In this document: positions 1 through 10,568 of the stretch, piece by piece
Numbering within the stretch: position 1 is the first letter of the stretch
Layout of the letters: each line of letters starts with the position of its first letter
Origin: Maniola hyperantus
Taxonomy: Eukaryota > Arthropoda > Insecta > Lepidoptera > Nymphalidae
Direction of reading: 5' to 3'
Length of the DNA: 64,000 bases
Assembly: GCF_902806685.2 (NCBI RefSeq)
Contig: NC_048556.1
Location: 5,952,001-6,016,000, forward strand
Made by a program: the position numbers and the translations under genes
The notes under the pieces: model-generated
Databases searched by the model: none
What the model was told of the DNA's origin: nothing
The model's input: only the letters and a program-made list of their open reading frames with translations

Positions 1-268
1 ATCCCGGGCACGCATCCCTAACTTCTCGGAGTTATGTGTGTTTTATTTAAGTAAGTTAAATATCATTTGCTTTAACGGTAAAGGAAAACATCTTGACAAA
101 ACCTGCACGCCTGAGAATTCTCCATAATGTTCTCATGATGATATCTCATGTGAAGTCTGCCAATTCGCACTTGGCCAGCGTGGTGGACTATGGCCAAACC
201 CTTCTGTTACTGAGAGGAGACCCGTTCTCAGTCGTGAGCCGGCGATGGGTTGATCATGATTGATCATG
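1..268 (+). mobile_element. tRNA-derived SINE (family S1), cut by window edge
   Basis: Body and tail of the commonest SINE here. The family has a tRNA-like head (TGGTTAAGACGTCGGCC and GGTTCGATCCCGGGCACGC), a body with CTCCATAATGTTCTC and CGCACTTGGCCAGCGTGG, and a GATGGGTTGATGATGATG tail. This copy begins at the box-B end because the window starts there. Confidence 0.75.
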
Positions 269-597
269 ATGAATTACAATGGGTACTCGTAGCAAAAATA
301 TAACTCTTTATTTTATGTCGAGACGGCTAGACCACTTTGCGCTCGTATTGCGAAGTTTGGAGCTAAGCGTGCGCGTGTCGGATCACAAACACACAAAAGC
401 AAAGCTCAGTGAACTTATTATATGCCATTAAACACGCGGCATGACACACTTCGTTAACATAATGATGTTAGATAATTTTAAGTAGGTAGGTAGATAGAGG
501 TACTGCATAAATATTGTAAGATTGTTTTAACCAGTTCAGCATTTAGCATCACCGTTATCGGCAAAATTAAAATGTTAAATCACTAGCCATATCATGA

Positions 598-826
598 TAT
601 CACTACCTATATTATAAATGCGAAAGTGTGTTTGTTTGTTGGTTTGTCGGTTTATTGGTTTTTCCTTCAATCACGTAGCAACGGATCGAAGTTATTTTTT
701 GCATGGGTATAGTTAAAGACCTGGAGAGTGACATAAGGGTACTTTTTATCCCGTAAATCAGACAGTTCCTGCGGGATTTTTAAAAACCTAAATCCACACG
801 AACCAAGTCGTGGGCATCAGCTAGTT
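598..826 (-). repeat. Dispersed repeat family A, reverse copy
   Basis: Starts with ATTATAAATGCGAAAGTGTG and runs to the end that reads ACTAGCTGATGCCC when reversed. About twenty copies occur in the window in both orientations. It has no coding capacity, and I did not assign its class. Confidence 0.65.
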
Positions 827-1375
827 TATAAATAAAAATAAGTACCGGTCCAAAAAACCGGAAGTCGCAAATTGTTGTTTCCGTTACCAAAATGTGAAAA
901 AAGATTTTCTCTGTTGATAACAACTTACAACTTACAAGTACTTATGCATTCAGTAACCATTTGGAATCAGTTGTAACCCCCCGGTCTAAAACCAAATAAT
1001 ATACTTAGTTCTCTGAAAAAGTTTAAGATTAAGTCAATGTAAACTGTTGGCCTCTATTTAAAAGTTCAGTATGTCATCACTCATGGCTGACATTAATATT
1101 TCAGCAGTGCAGTGGACGCATTTTGCAAGGTAGGTAGGTATTAGGTATACAATGTATATATGCATCTGTACAATTTAGCGCAAGGTCTGTGTTTATGTGT
1201 CATTGCTTCTACTGTGCACTTTACTGAATAAATTTCTTTGAAGGAAAAATGCCTTAATATTACAAAATGAAATTGCGTGCCCACTCCTATCTATAGAAAA
1301 ATATTTTGAGCCGTTAAATGGTAACAGACAGACAGACACATTTTCGCTTTCATGATATTACCATGGATTGAAAAA

Positions 1376-1792
1376 AGCAGTGATAGCCTAGGGGTTAAGA
1401 CTTCCGCTTCGAAATCGAGGGATCCGGCGTTCGTACCCAGGCACGCACCTCTAACTTTTAGGAGTTAGGTATAGTGCTCGACAGGTCGAGGTAGCATTTG
1501 GGGTGTCCCCCCACCTCATACCCCGATTGCCATCTCGACCTGTCGCATACATATAAATATGTGCGTTTTAAGCAATTAATTAGTATCACTTGCGTTAACC
1601 TAAGGATGAAGGAAAACATCGTGAGAAGAGAGCTCAGATATTTTTGAGAGTTCTCCATAATGTTCACTAAAATATTATGTGAAGTCTACCAATCCGCGCT
1701 CGGTCAGCATGGAGGATAACACCCTTCTCATTCTGAGAGGAGGCCCGTGCCGACCCGTCCCGGATGGGTTGAAATTAAGATGATGATGATGA
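1376..1792 (+). mobile_element. SINE S1, full length, interrupted by a small GC-rich MITE
   Basis: The tRNA-like head (AGCCTAGGGGTTAAGAC) starts near 1388 and the GATGATGATGA tail ends near 1792. The body breaks after GGAGTTA near 1467 and resumes with ATGTGCGTTTTAAGC near 1559. The intervening DNA is a family D element. Confidence 0.75.
1468..1556. mobile_element. GC-rich MITE family D, short copy nested in a SINE
   Basis: Bounded by GACAGGTCGAG on the left and CTCGACCTGTC on the right, a terminal inverted repeat shared with copies near 17312, 25297, 50778 and 61513. It sits inside SINE S1, so it inserted after that SINE. Confidence 0.65.
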
Positions 1793-2096
1793 GGAATAAA
1801 ATCTGTGCACCTACACTCTAATTAATAAAGTACTTACCTCATAAAAATATAATTAAGTTTAGTTTGATTAAAAGAGACACACTGATTAAGCACGCCGATA
1901 ATAAATCTGTCACGTCAGCAAAACAATGCAATGATTGAATGGTAAACGAGCCTCTGTACAATTTGAAACAACAAGGGGCATAACCTTGACACTTGCTAGT
2001 GTGTGCAGTGTAGGTTTTACACAGAGGAAAAGTTAATGCAACGGCTTTCAATACTTCGAGACTTGAGTAGACTCAGAAGTAATAATTCATACTTAG

Positions 2097-2270
2097 TAAA
2101 ATTATAAATGCGAAAGTGAGTCTGTTTGTCTGTTTGCTACCTTTTCACGGGTCATCCATCCAACCAATTTTGATCAAATTTGGTATTAGCTTACATTACA
2201 TGCCAGGGACGGAAAATTAAAAAGTTCGCACGGGATTACTAAACCCAAGCAGGCGAAGTAAATCAACTAG
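2097..2270 (-). repeat. Dispersed repeat family A, reverse copy
   Basis: Shows ATTATAAATGCGAAAGTGAG, then the CTTTTCACGGGTCATCC and TTTTGATCAAATTTGGTA blocks. The far end is eroded. Confidence 0.55.
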
Positions 2271-3331
2271 ACTAGGACATACCTAATATAAGTAAGATCT
2301 TTATCCAAGCACTACAGATTGTGAGCATTGAAAGGAAATATAAGCAATATAAATATTTCTATTTCACCATAATATGAGGGTAGGGTGAAATAGACATATA
2401 TAGAGCTCTAGAATGGCTCTATAGGTTCATTAACCTAGAAGCAACTGAGGCCCGTAAGAATTTGACCGTAGCCCATTCATAACGCACTCGTAATGTACTC
2501 CAATTGTGAACACGAGACGTATGATGCGCACTGTGTAAAAACATAATATGTCTATGTATATGACCAAAGCAAATCTATCTTTATGTTGCATATATTATGT
2601 ATGTAGATGTCCGAATACATGCCACATACCTACTCTGTGCAAAGATAAGTACAGTTAATGCGAGCTCGCCCACATGGGTCGGCGCTCGATTTTACGGGCC
2701 ACACGGCAATGAGAGAGCTTTAATTTAGGCGGTTTATCTTAGCAACCATTGCGAAAGGAGTAGGTATTCAAGATCGGACTCCTTGTTCGACTGTCATAAC
2801 GGGCTATACCCAGTGGTATGTACAGGGTTCGAACTTTAAACTCAGGGTAGGCTAGGCAGGTAGCTATTTAAATGGCAGGTGATTGAGAAATAAGCACTGA
2901 CTTATTTCGACCTGGGCAGGCAGAGATTTTATGCCTCTATGTCTGCACGCCACTGACTATACTTTCTTTGTTCAAGGTATGCAAAATGTAGTTTTAGTAT
3001 TAATTGTAGTTAATAATCAGAATTTGTGACTCTACGACTGCAAAGATTATAACGACAAAGAGCTTTTTAAGCTCTTAGGCGTTTACCGTGATCGGCATCA
3101 TCAACAATTAGTGCCCACCCCTCAGCACTTTTGCATTCATCGCGATACTAACCGAATGACCTTCGTAACATATAAATCCTATCACCATGGTCAGCATGGC
3201 TAACCTTATGTATCATATTATAGGTATATCTAGTATAGGTAATAGTATAGGTATCTATAAGATTTTTATATGGATACAAGAAAGTATGCAAGATGTAAGT
3301 AAGATGCACGTAAGAAAGATGCCTAATTTCT
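2271..3331. other. Gene-free AT-rich stretch
   Basis: No ORF with protein-like composition or splice-bounded coding exon is visible on either strand. It holds only anonymous AT-rich sequence. Confidence 0.5.
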
Positions 3332-3362
3332 GAGAGAGAGAGAGAGAGAAAGAGAGGGAGAG
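3331..3362. repeat. (GA)n microsatellite
   Basis: A run of GA dinucleotides with two small interruptions. Confidence 0.9.
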
Positions 3363-3904
3363 GTGCTCTCATTACTGAAAAACACTGATATTGAAGGAAT
3401 GTTCTTCCCTTAATCCAGGGAATTATAGTCTTGCTACTGAGCTAGGGGTGCTAGTTGTGACTTGTGTCCCCTTTCTACTTATAATGGTAGGGATTTTCTT
3501 AGGATAATATCCGTGCACTTCTGATCTGACTTAGAATTCGATTTCAACGAGAGGTTAGTGCTATTAGAATATACCTACCTATTCATCATCCTTTATTTAC
3601 TTAAGCGTTTTTACCATTTAAAATGATATTGATATTGAAAATTATATTGAAATTGAGAAACTTAAAGCTTTTACTATGCGTGATCGTGATTAAAACATGA
3701 AAGAACAAGACAATAAGATCGAAGAAGGCCATTATTATTACGCTACTGAATTAATGTTTTACGTAAAAAAGTACAAACATGCAATAAATCTTATGATCTA
3801 GTTCACGTACTTACTTTGTTTTGCAATAAGGGCTGGTCAGAATAAATGTATACCTAATATCTATTCCAGACAACATCTAACATACATAAAATATATTTAA
3901 TTCA

Positions 3905-4100
3905 ACACTAGATGATGCCCGCGACTTCGTCCGCGTGGATTTAGGTATTTGAAATCCCGTGGGAACTCTTTGATTTTCCGGAATTATCTTTGTACCAAAT
4001 TTCGTCAAAATCGGTTGAACGTATGGGCCGTGAAAGGCTAGCAGACAGACAGACAGACAGGCAGACAGACACATTTTCGCTTATAACTGTAGTATGGATT
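3905..4100 (+). repeat. Dispersed repeat family A, forward copy
   Basis: Begins ACTAGATGATGCCCGCGACT, passes through CGTCAAAATCGGTTGAACG and ends in a CAGA-rich run and AGTATGGAT. It is one of the clearest full-length copies. Confidence 0.7.
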
Positions 4101-4209
4101 TATATTATTTTTATTTCTCTACCGTTAAAAAGTAGTCTGCATAATCTTCGTCTGCATCACTAGACTCTTTAGACTAAATTTAGACAGACTGATTTTATAA
4201 GGCGTAAAA

Positions 4210-4350
4210 ATTACTTACCACGTGCCATATTTTAACTTTATTTGAAGTACGATTTTGGCCCTTATTTTAAAGGTGAATCGTACTTTTGACATGACAATTG
4301 ACCCATACATATAAATGGCGTGGCGCGTGAAAAGTATTTTTTTACGGACT
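4210..4350. repeat. Repeat related to the palindromic element near 28.8 kb
   Basis: Shares CTTATTTTAAAGGTGAA, TTTTGACATGACA and GGCGCGTGA blocks with 28755-28980, partly in reverse. It looks like a degraded copy of the same non-autonomous family. Confidence 0.45.
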
Positions 4351-4484
4351 ATTATTATTATTATCATGGATATACATCTACTCTCACGCCCGCGTACAAA
4401 ATAGATACATATAAAAGCCAAAAGAGTTATAATATACTTACATACATAAAAATAAATAAACCTACATAAACATTACATACATAC

Positions 4485-6502
4485 ATATTTGTACCGGGCG
4501 GAGGATTACACCCCGGCAGGGGAGACCAAACGGCCGGGGGTCAGGGCGACAGGTGAAGAAATCGGCGGACTATCCTAGCCGAGTCCAGCAAGACCGCTTT
4601 TTGCATCCTGGCTGCGAGCGAACTGCCACGGAAACCCAGTCGCCTCAGATGTTGAGCGAGGCTGACTGGGATCAACCCATTCGCAGATATGACGATTGGG
4701 ATGATTTCAGTGGACTCCACATGCCACATGTCGGAAACCTCGTGAGCCAGATCGAGATACTTGCGCTTTTTCTCCGTCTCAGCTCTCACGAGGTTCTCGT
4801 CATACGGAATGGTGATGTCCACCAAAAACACCCTCGACTGTGCCCGGTCCACCACCACGATGTCAGGCTTATTCGCTAGAATAGTCCTGTCCGTGATGAT
4901 GGACCGGTCCCAGTAGAGCCGGACTCCGTCGCGCTCGAGTACCGGCACCGGTGTGTACTTGTAATACGGCAGCCTCTCATCCAGGAGACCGTACTTCAGA
5001 GCAAGCTCTTGGTGAAGGATTTTGGCTGCTTGGTTGTGTCTGTGCAGATACTCAGTGTTGGCAAGCGCTGAGCATCCCGAAAGCACATGTCTGAGTGACT
5101 CGCCGGGATGGCGACAAGCTCGACAGATGTCATGAGTGCCATCCTTCAGAATGTACTTTCGGTAGTTCCGCGTCTTGACCACCTGATCTTGTATCGCACA
5201 GACAAAACCCTCGGTTTCCCCGAAGAGGTCACCAAAGCGCAACCACTGCACGGACGCTTTTTTATCTACGTGTGGCTCATTAAGAGCTTTAAAAAAGCGT
5301 CCGTGCAGCTCCTTCTCCCTCCATACGGCCTCCCGGTCAGAGGTGCTAAGTACCACCGGTTTCTGCCACTCGGTTTGGGCTAAGGATAGTGGGGTGAGTC
5401 CTTTATCACATTCTATGACATCTCTATGCATGGGGGACCCCCTCATCGTCTCAAAGTAGGTTCTGAGGTTGGCTATCTCCCGGTTATGCATGGTCTTGAC
5501 GCTCAATACGCCTCGACCACCACACTTCCGGGGGATATACAACCTCATCACAGACGATTTTGGGTGGTGCATGCGATAAAGAGTCATAGTTGTGCGGACT
5601 TTTCTGTCCAGGGCGTCAAGTTCGGTCTGAGTCCATCTGAGCACGCCAAAGGTGTACATGAGAACGGGCATGACCCAGCCGTTATAAGCTCGGATTTTAT
5701 TGGCGCCTGACAAATAACTTTTACAGATTTTTGTCAGACGGCCAAAAAAGGCCTCGCAAACAGACTGTTTCACGTCCGTCTCTTTTACCCCTAGCGACTG
5801 TGACATGCCCAGATACCGGTATGACTCAGCTTCAGAGAGGGTTCTGATGGTGGACGGCTCGAGACTCATCTCAGCCGAATGAGTTACCTGTCCCCTTTCC
5901 ACATGCATGACCGCACACTTGTCCAGCCCAAGCTCCATCCTGATGGAATTGCTGAAGTCAGTGGTGACATTCAGCAGCTCCTGCAGGCGGGTGGCATTGG
6001 GTGCCAGCAGTTTGAGGTCATCCATGTAGAGAAGGTGAGGCACTTTTGTCCCTCCTCTCCGAAACTGAAAGCCTGTCCCCGAACCCTCCAGCAAAGTGCT
6101 GAGTGGGTTCAGAGACAGACAGAACCAAAGCGGGCTCAGACAATCACCCTGGAAGATACCCCTTCCTATCCTTATCCGGTCATCGGCATCCGCCAGCCGC
6201 TCGCCATGGAGACACAGAATCGTACTCCACTGCCCCATGCATTCTCCGAGGAAGTCTCGAACTGTACCATCGACTTTGTACAGCTCAAGGACCCTCAGGA
6301 GCCATGAATGGGGCACCGAGTCGAATGCCTTTCTGTAGTCGATCCAGGCGGCGGAGAAATTCCGACGGTTGCGTTTGACCAGTTGGCCCGCAACGGAGTC
6401 GATGAGAAGGAGCTCCTTAGTACCACGACTACCGCCCCGACATCCGTTTTGAGCCCCAGATATGATGTTATTCTCGTCCACGTGACGGGAGATCTTGAGG
6501 CT
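4485..6502 (-). mobile_element. 5'-truncated R4/Dong-like LINE next to a TAA repeat
   Basis: A LINE fragment of about 2 kb in minus orientation, made of the coding region at 4541-6502 plus a short GC-rich 3' UTR. Its 3' end is probably near 4485-4500, where GC-rich sequence changes to a TATGTATGTATG run. Its 5' end is cut inside the reverse transcriptase domain and joins a TAA (ATT on plus) tract at about 6503-6546. Dong elements are known for insertion at TAA repeats, which fits. The clade assignment rests on the RT, zinc-finger and endonuclease pattern. Confidence 0.75.
4541..6502 (-). CDS. Partial LINE polyprotein: RT, CCHC finger, restriction-like endonuclease
   Basis: Encodes the pol protein of a LINE that copies its RNA at a nicked target site. 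I number from the codon at 6481, a GTG and not a real start; upstream codons stay open into the TAA repeat as Lys then Asn. RT motif A is AWIDYRKAFD at 45-54 and motif C is YMDD at 152-155. An RT thumb and linker follow to about 440. A C-X2-C-X8-H-X4-C finger lies at 453-470. The C-terminal restriction-like endonuclease has KPD at 538-540 and LVDITIP at 553-559. No apurinic endonuclease is present, as expected for this LINE type. The N-terminus and the first RT motifs are missing, so the copy cannot encode a full enzyme, but no frameshift or stop breaks the remaining ~650 codons, which suggests a young copy. R2, NeSL or Hero affiliation is less likely from motif spacing. Confidence 0.8.
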   Translation of the reverse strand, partial: SLKISRHVDENNIISGAQNGCRGGSRGTKELLLIDSVAGQLVKRNRRNFSAAWIDYRKAFDSVPHSWLLRVLELYKVDGTVRDFLGECMGQWSTILCLHGERLADADDRIRIGRGIFQGDCLSPLWFCLSLNPLSTLLEGSGTGFQFRRGGTKVPHLLYMDDLKLLAPNATRLQELLNVTTDFSNSIRMELGLDKCAVMHVERGQVTHSAEMSLEPSTIRTLSEAESYRYLGMSQSLGVKETDVKQSVCEAFFGRLTKICKSYLSGANKIRAYNGWVMPVLMYTFGVLRWTQTELDALDRKVRTTMTLYRMHHPKSSVMRLYIPRKCGGRGVLSVKTMHNREIANLRTYFETMRGSPMHRDVIECDKGLTPLSLAQTEWQKPVVLSTSDREAVWREKELHGRFFKALNEPHVDKKASVQWLRFGDLFGETEGFVCAIQDQVVKTRNYRKYILKDGTHDICRACRHPGESLRHVLSGCSALANTEYLHRHNQAAKILHQELALKYGLLDERLPYYKYTPVPVLERDGVRLYWDRSIITDRTILANKPDIVVVDRAQSRVFLVDITIPYDENLVRAETEKKRKYLDLAHEVSDMWHVESTEIIPIVISANGLIPVSLAQHLRRLGFRGSSLAARMQKAVLLDSARIVRRFLHLSP

Positions 6503-6503
6503 C

Positions 6504-6547
<44 letters not shown>

Positions 6548-6566
6548 TATTTATTTATTATTTAAT
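6503..6566. repeat. (ATT)n / (TAA)n microsatellite
   Basis: Around fifteen ATT units followed by TTTATTTATTTATTATTT. It abuts the truncated 5' end of the R4/Dong-like element and is read as AAT codons in the element's frame. Confidence 0.9.
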
Positions 6567-7413
6567 TAGAACGGCCATAAAGCCAATTACACTAATTAAA
6601 CTACGAGTACAAACTAACATAAACATACTTACAAAAATTGTTAAAATTATAAATTACTATATACTTTGATCGATCCACTAGTGACTAGAATACAAAATAT
6701 GTACGACTTTACCCGAATTTTACACAGAGGAAGCCGTGGACAAAATGCCTGTGTTAAAATATGTCTGTGCACATAACATATTTCTTCTAGGTCTGTGAAT
6801 TCTTACAACTTTTTTGAAATGAAACAGGTACATTGGGCGATTTTGGGATGGGTAAAAACTTCAAGGTCGCGTCATCGACATGCTACTGCATTGCTAATGC
6901 TATAGTGTTCGGACTTCGGAGAGCCGACTGATGTAATCACGATTTAATTTACAAATTATGAAATTTTAATTTTTGTTACTTACTACAGTTAATTCGAAAA
7001 TAGTAGGTACATAGTAAAACCTGTTATTTCATAGTTTTAAGTTTTCACTTCTGTCGGCAGACCCCACTGACTGACCATTTTTTTACATTAAGATACTTTT
7101 AGCACAACTAAGTACGATGGTTAAAAGTATTGTAGCAAATACTGGGATATTTCGATAAGACGTAGTATACCTAATTAGGAAAAGGTCACAGCATCTATCT
7201 ATCTATATTTTATCACTCCAAGACGCGAATAACGGTCCTTACTCCTAAATCAGAACATTATGCGTAATGGAGTGCGCGCAACTACTTAGAATGCATAAGT
7301 GTAAAAGCACAGAATATAATAATAGTACTAAAGGTCGTCTGACGTACAGAATATTGCGAACAAATCGAATTTATCCAAGACTCGAGTGAATGCAGGACAA
7401 AATTGCGTCAGCT
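6567..7413. other. Gene-free AT-rich stretch
   Basis: Anonymous AT-rich DNA between two LINE insertions. No ORF, tRNA or clear repeat border is visible. Confidence 0.5.
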
Positions 7414-7426
7414 GGATATACGAGTG
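7414..7426. repeat. Target-site duplication, 3' side of Jockey element
   Basis: GGATATACGAGTG here matches 12506-12518 exactly. The bases just outside and just inside both copies differ, so the duplication is 13 bp and fixes the element at 7427-12505. Confidence 0.9.
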
Positions 7427-7652
7427 TGTGTGTGTGTTGTTTCGGATTGACTATGCTGCGTAGGCCCTATTGGCCGCTACAGCGTCACCGGGGGGGTTGG
7501 CGAGCGCGAAGCTCCGCCTGGGGGTGAGCCCTAGGGCTCGAAGAAATAATTCGAGAGGTCGGGGGGCAACGTCCTCCTAAGGGCGCCTCCTGTGAGGCTC
7601 GGACCACGGCTTAGGATGACGTTGGGATGGGTGGAGTTGTCGGTTTTGTTGG

Positions 7653-10568
7653 TTAGTCCGTACGCCCCCGAGGCCGTGGCGTGAGCCCACGTCCGGGTGA
7701 CGTTAGAAATCGGGGACCTCGTCTTCGCCGGCGAAGACGCTGTGATGAGGTTGAATTGTGTAGCCCTACGAGATAGGGTGCATTGTCGGTCATGATTTGA
7801 TCGTCGGGGTCGTTAAGGACGTGCTTAGGGCGTCTTTTATCTGGGGGGTCGTTTCGGTCAGGGGTGTAAGTCGCTGCCTCAACTATTAGGGGGTTGGGGT
7901 GTCTAATGGCTTTCTCAAAATAATTTTTGGAAAGCTGTTTAAAGTAATGAGCTATTGTCGGGAGTTGGAGGTCTCTGTGGAGGTCCACGTTGCGCATGTA
8001 CCACGGGGAGCCAGTGGCCGTACGCATAAACTTATTCTGTAGGACTTGGAGAGGTTTGAGAGAGGAGGGCGGCAGGTGTGCAAATGCAACACAGGCATAA
8101 GACATTATTGGGCGGATGCACGTTTTGTATAGCGTGACTTTATGTCGAAGTGACATTTTGCTCTTTGCGCAAATCATGGGGTAAAGACGGGAGAGCACAT
8201 ACGCTGCGTTCTTGCGGACTCTACGAATGTGCGCGGCGAAGCTCATCTTGTCATCAAAGGTTACACCCAAGTACTTGGTATTAGTTTGCCAGGGAATGGG
8301 GCGGTCGTAAAGAGTTATTTCAGTCTGTCGAAGTTTGTATTGTGATTTCCTTTTGGACTTTTGAAAGAGCACTGCTGCGCTTTTCTCCGGGTTAACCTCT
8401 ATCCTCCAAAGGCGGAACCAGTGGCCTAGGCTACTGACTGCCTTTTGGAGTCGAGCTTTAACATTCCGGTAGTTTAAGTCGGAGCTGTATAGAGCGGTGT
8501 CATCCGCGAACTGGGCTATATGAACATGAGGGGATCTGGGAATGTCGCTGGTGTACAGCGCGTACAAAAGTGGCGAGAGCAGGGAGCCCTGAGGGACTCC
8601 TGCTCGAAGAGGTCTTGGGGAGGATAGGGTTCCATCCAGACGGTAGCGGAAAGTTCGATTGGTGAGAAATTCTCGTAGTAAACGTACGAGTCTTTCGGGC
8701 ACGCCTAGATGGTAAAGCTTGTAGATCAAGCCGGCGTGCCACACCTTGTCGAAGGCTTTGGCTACATCGAAGAAGAGGGCTCCCGTTGGGATGCCTCTCG
8801 TTTTGAATCGGTTGAAACCGAGAAGGATGTGCTCCGTGAGGCGGTGCACTTGATGAACACATGAGTGTCTGGTTCGAAAGCCAAATTGCTCGTCGTTGAG
8901 GAGGTTTTTCTCCTCTACGACGGACCTAAGTCGGTTAAGGATGACTTTCTCATACACCTTGCCAAGGGTGTTGAGCAAACTAATGGGGCGGTAGCTAGTA
9001 GGGAGGTTCCTAGGTTTCCCTGGCTTGGGGATGCCTATAACGGTAGCTTCTTTCCACCTGTCGGGGAAGGAGCATCCCGCCATGAGGGTGTTAAAAATGA
9101 CAACCAGGAGGTTGATTAATACGTCGGGGAGTAACTTTAGAGTTTTATTATTGATAGAGTCGAGGCCTGGGGCTTTTTTGGCGTGAAATTCTTTAATAAT
9201 TTGACGAACTTCGCCGCTATTCGTCGGGAGGATTGGATCGCCATCTGGGGCGGAAGAGAAGATAGATGCTAGTTTGTTTTCGACTAGTTCTATGTGGGAC
9301 TTGTCTACAGAGATGGTGCTCGGGGAGCATTGGGCTTCTAAGCTATCAGCCAAGCATTCGGCCTTATCGACATCTTCAAAGGCGGGTGGTTGATTGGGAC
9401 GTAAAAGCGGAGGAGTGGCCGAGACAGGGTCGGCTTTGAGAGCTCTCGCCAGGCTGTAGTAGGCTACATGCGATGGCTTGAGCTCACTCAGCTTCCTGTC
9501 CCATTGTTCGTCGCGGAGTTCGGCAAGGCGAGCCTTTACCTCCCTCTGGGCTCTCCAGAGTTCTCTCCGGTTGTCGGCGTTAGGACATGCGTCATGGGCT
9601 CTACGTTTAGCGTTTTTGATGGTGATGAGCTCTCTGGCGTCGTCCGGCAACTGTCGACGGGTGAAACCGTTCGGCATCTGTCGGGAGCAGGCGCTTAGAG
9701 CATCGCGGATATGATTAGTAAGGTGCAGTGAGGCTGCATGCGCTTCATCTAGACTACCTATAATGTCAGGAATTTGAGAGATGTGCACTGAGTCTATAGA
9801 CTTAAGATGCTCTGAGAGCTTCTTGAAGTCAATGACTGTTTTGGTCGGGGGGGCCGCGGTGGGCGGGGGTCCTAGCCGCATTAGGACGGGACGGTGGTCT
9901 GAACCTAGCTCGGACAGCACCTCCAAAGGACTCACCTGAAGGGCGATGTTCTTTAGAAGAGCTATATCGAGTATGTCCGGTCTGTCTGTTGAATTGTCGG
10001 TCATTGGATAACGAGTCGGTGTGTCAGGGGCTATAACTATGAAGTTAAGATCGGGGCGGTGCGTCAGTCTTTCGAGTTGGCGTCCTCGTGAGTTCGGGGA
10101 GCGGCAATTCCAACTTTGATGTTTGGCGTTAAGGTCTCCGGCCACGATAACGGAGTCTCCTAATGAGAGAAGTGCGCGGATGTCACTTTCTAACAGATCT
10201 TTCGAGGGAGAGAGATAGACGGATGCTAGTATGACCGACGGATGGCCAGTCATACTCACCTGACATATGGACGCTTCCATATTGGTTAGTTGTGGAGGAT
10301 CGAGAGGAGTGCAGTGAAGAGCCCTTCTGTAGTATATAGCAGTGCCACCCTTAGCAGTGGCCCTGTCGTTTCTGACTATATTAAAATTAGCAATTCTGGG
10401 ATTACTTCTACTAGGTTTCAAGAAGGTCTCTTGCACTAGGAGAATGTCGGTTTGATGTGCACATACAAACTCGCGGACTTCGTCCATTTGGTCGATAAGG
10501 CCGTTCGCGTTGTAAAACGCGACCACTAAGGAGTGAGGTTTTAATCTACCTTTGGTTGTACTATCCAT
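7653..10568 (-). CDS. Jockey-clade ORF2: endonuclease and reverse transcriptase
   Basis: A 971-residue intact protein that nicks target DNA and reverse transcribes the element RNA in the nucleus. Residues 1-230 form the apurinic-like endonuclease: FYNANG (18-23), QET (46-48), GDLNAKH (144-150) and SDHRPV (223-228) carry the usual catalytic residues. The RT spans roughly 500-770: PKPGKPR (515-520), SYRPISLLN (525-533), motif A FFDVAKAFDK (599-608), GVPQGS (657-662), the FADD active site (687-690) and NTKYLGV. The C-terminus has no RNase H domain. The ATG at 10566-10568 is chosen because it overlaps the downstream ORF1 stop (10568-10570) by one base as TAATG, the stop-start arrangement known from the silkworm LINE SART1 for coupled translation. 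Every catalytic motif is present, so the enzyme may work. Confidence 0.93.
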   Translation of the reverse strand: MDSTTKGRLKPHSLVVAFYNANGLIDQMDEVREFVCAHQTDILLVQETFLKPSRSNPRIANFNIVRNDRATAKGGTAIYYRRALHCTPLDPPQLTNMEASICQVSMTGHPSVILASVYLSPSKDLLESDIRALLSLGDSVIVAGDLNAKHQSWNCRSPNSRGRQLERLTHRPDLNFIVIAPDTPTRYPMTDNSTDRPDILDIALLKNIALQVSPLEVLSELGSDHRPVLMRLGPPPTAAPPTKTVIDFKKLSEHLKSIDSVHISQIPDIIGSLDEAHAASLHLTNHIRDALSACSRQMPNGFTRRQLPDDARELITIKNAKRRAHDACPNADNRRELWRAQREVKARLAELRDEQWDRKLSELKPSHVAYYSLARALKADPVSATPPLLRPNQPPAFEDVDKAECLADSLEAQCSPSTISVDKSHIELVENKLASIFSSAPDGDPILPTNSGEVRQIIKEFHAKKAPGLDSINNKTLKLLPDVLINLLVVIFNTLMAGCSFPDRWKEATVIGIPKPGKPRNLPTSYRPISLLNTLGKVYEKVILNRLRSVVEEKNLLNDEQFGFRTRHSCVHQVHRLTEHILLGFNRFKTRGIPTGALFFDVAKAFDKVWHAGLIYKLYHLGVPERLVRLLREFLTNRTFRYRLDGTLSSPRPLRAGVPQGSLLSPLLYALYTSDIPRSPHVHIAQFADDTALYSSDLNYRNVKARLQKAVSSLGHWFRLWRIEVNPEKSAAVLFQKSKRKSQYKLRQTEITLYDRPIPWQTNTKYLGVTFDDKMSFAAHIRRVRKNAAYVLSRLYPMICAKSKMSLRHKVTLYKTCIRPIMSYACVAFAHLPPSSLKPLQVLQNKFMRTATGSPWYMRNVDLHRDLQLPTIAHYFKQLSKNYFEKAIRHPNPLIVEAATYTPDRNDPPDKRRPKHVLNDPDDQIMTDNAPYLVGLHNSTSSQRLRRRRRGPRFLTSPGRGLTPRPRGRTD

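Noticed and set aside
1388..1445. tRNA-like sequence with box A and box B motifs (also at 13500, 35760, 42838, 54482)
   Set aside because: Each is followed by the SINE S1 body and lacks a consistent cloverleaf and acceptor stem. They are SINE heads, not tRNA genes.
4553..6565. Several plus-strand frames of 80-142 codons
   Set aside because: Antisense shadows of the R4/Dong-like polyprotein.
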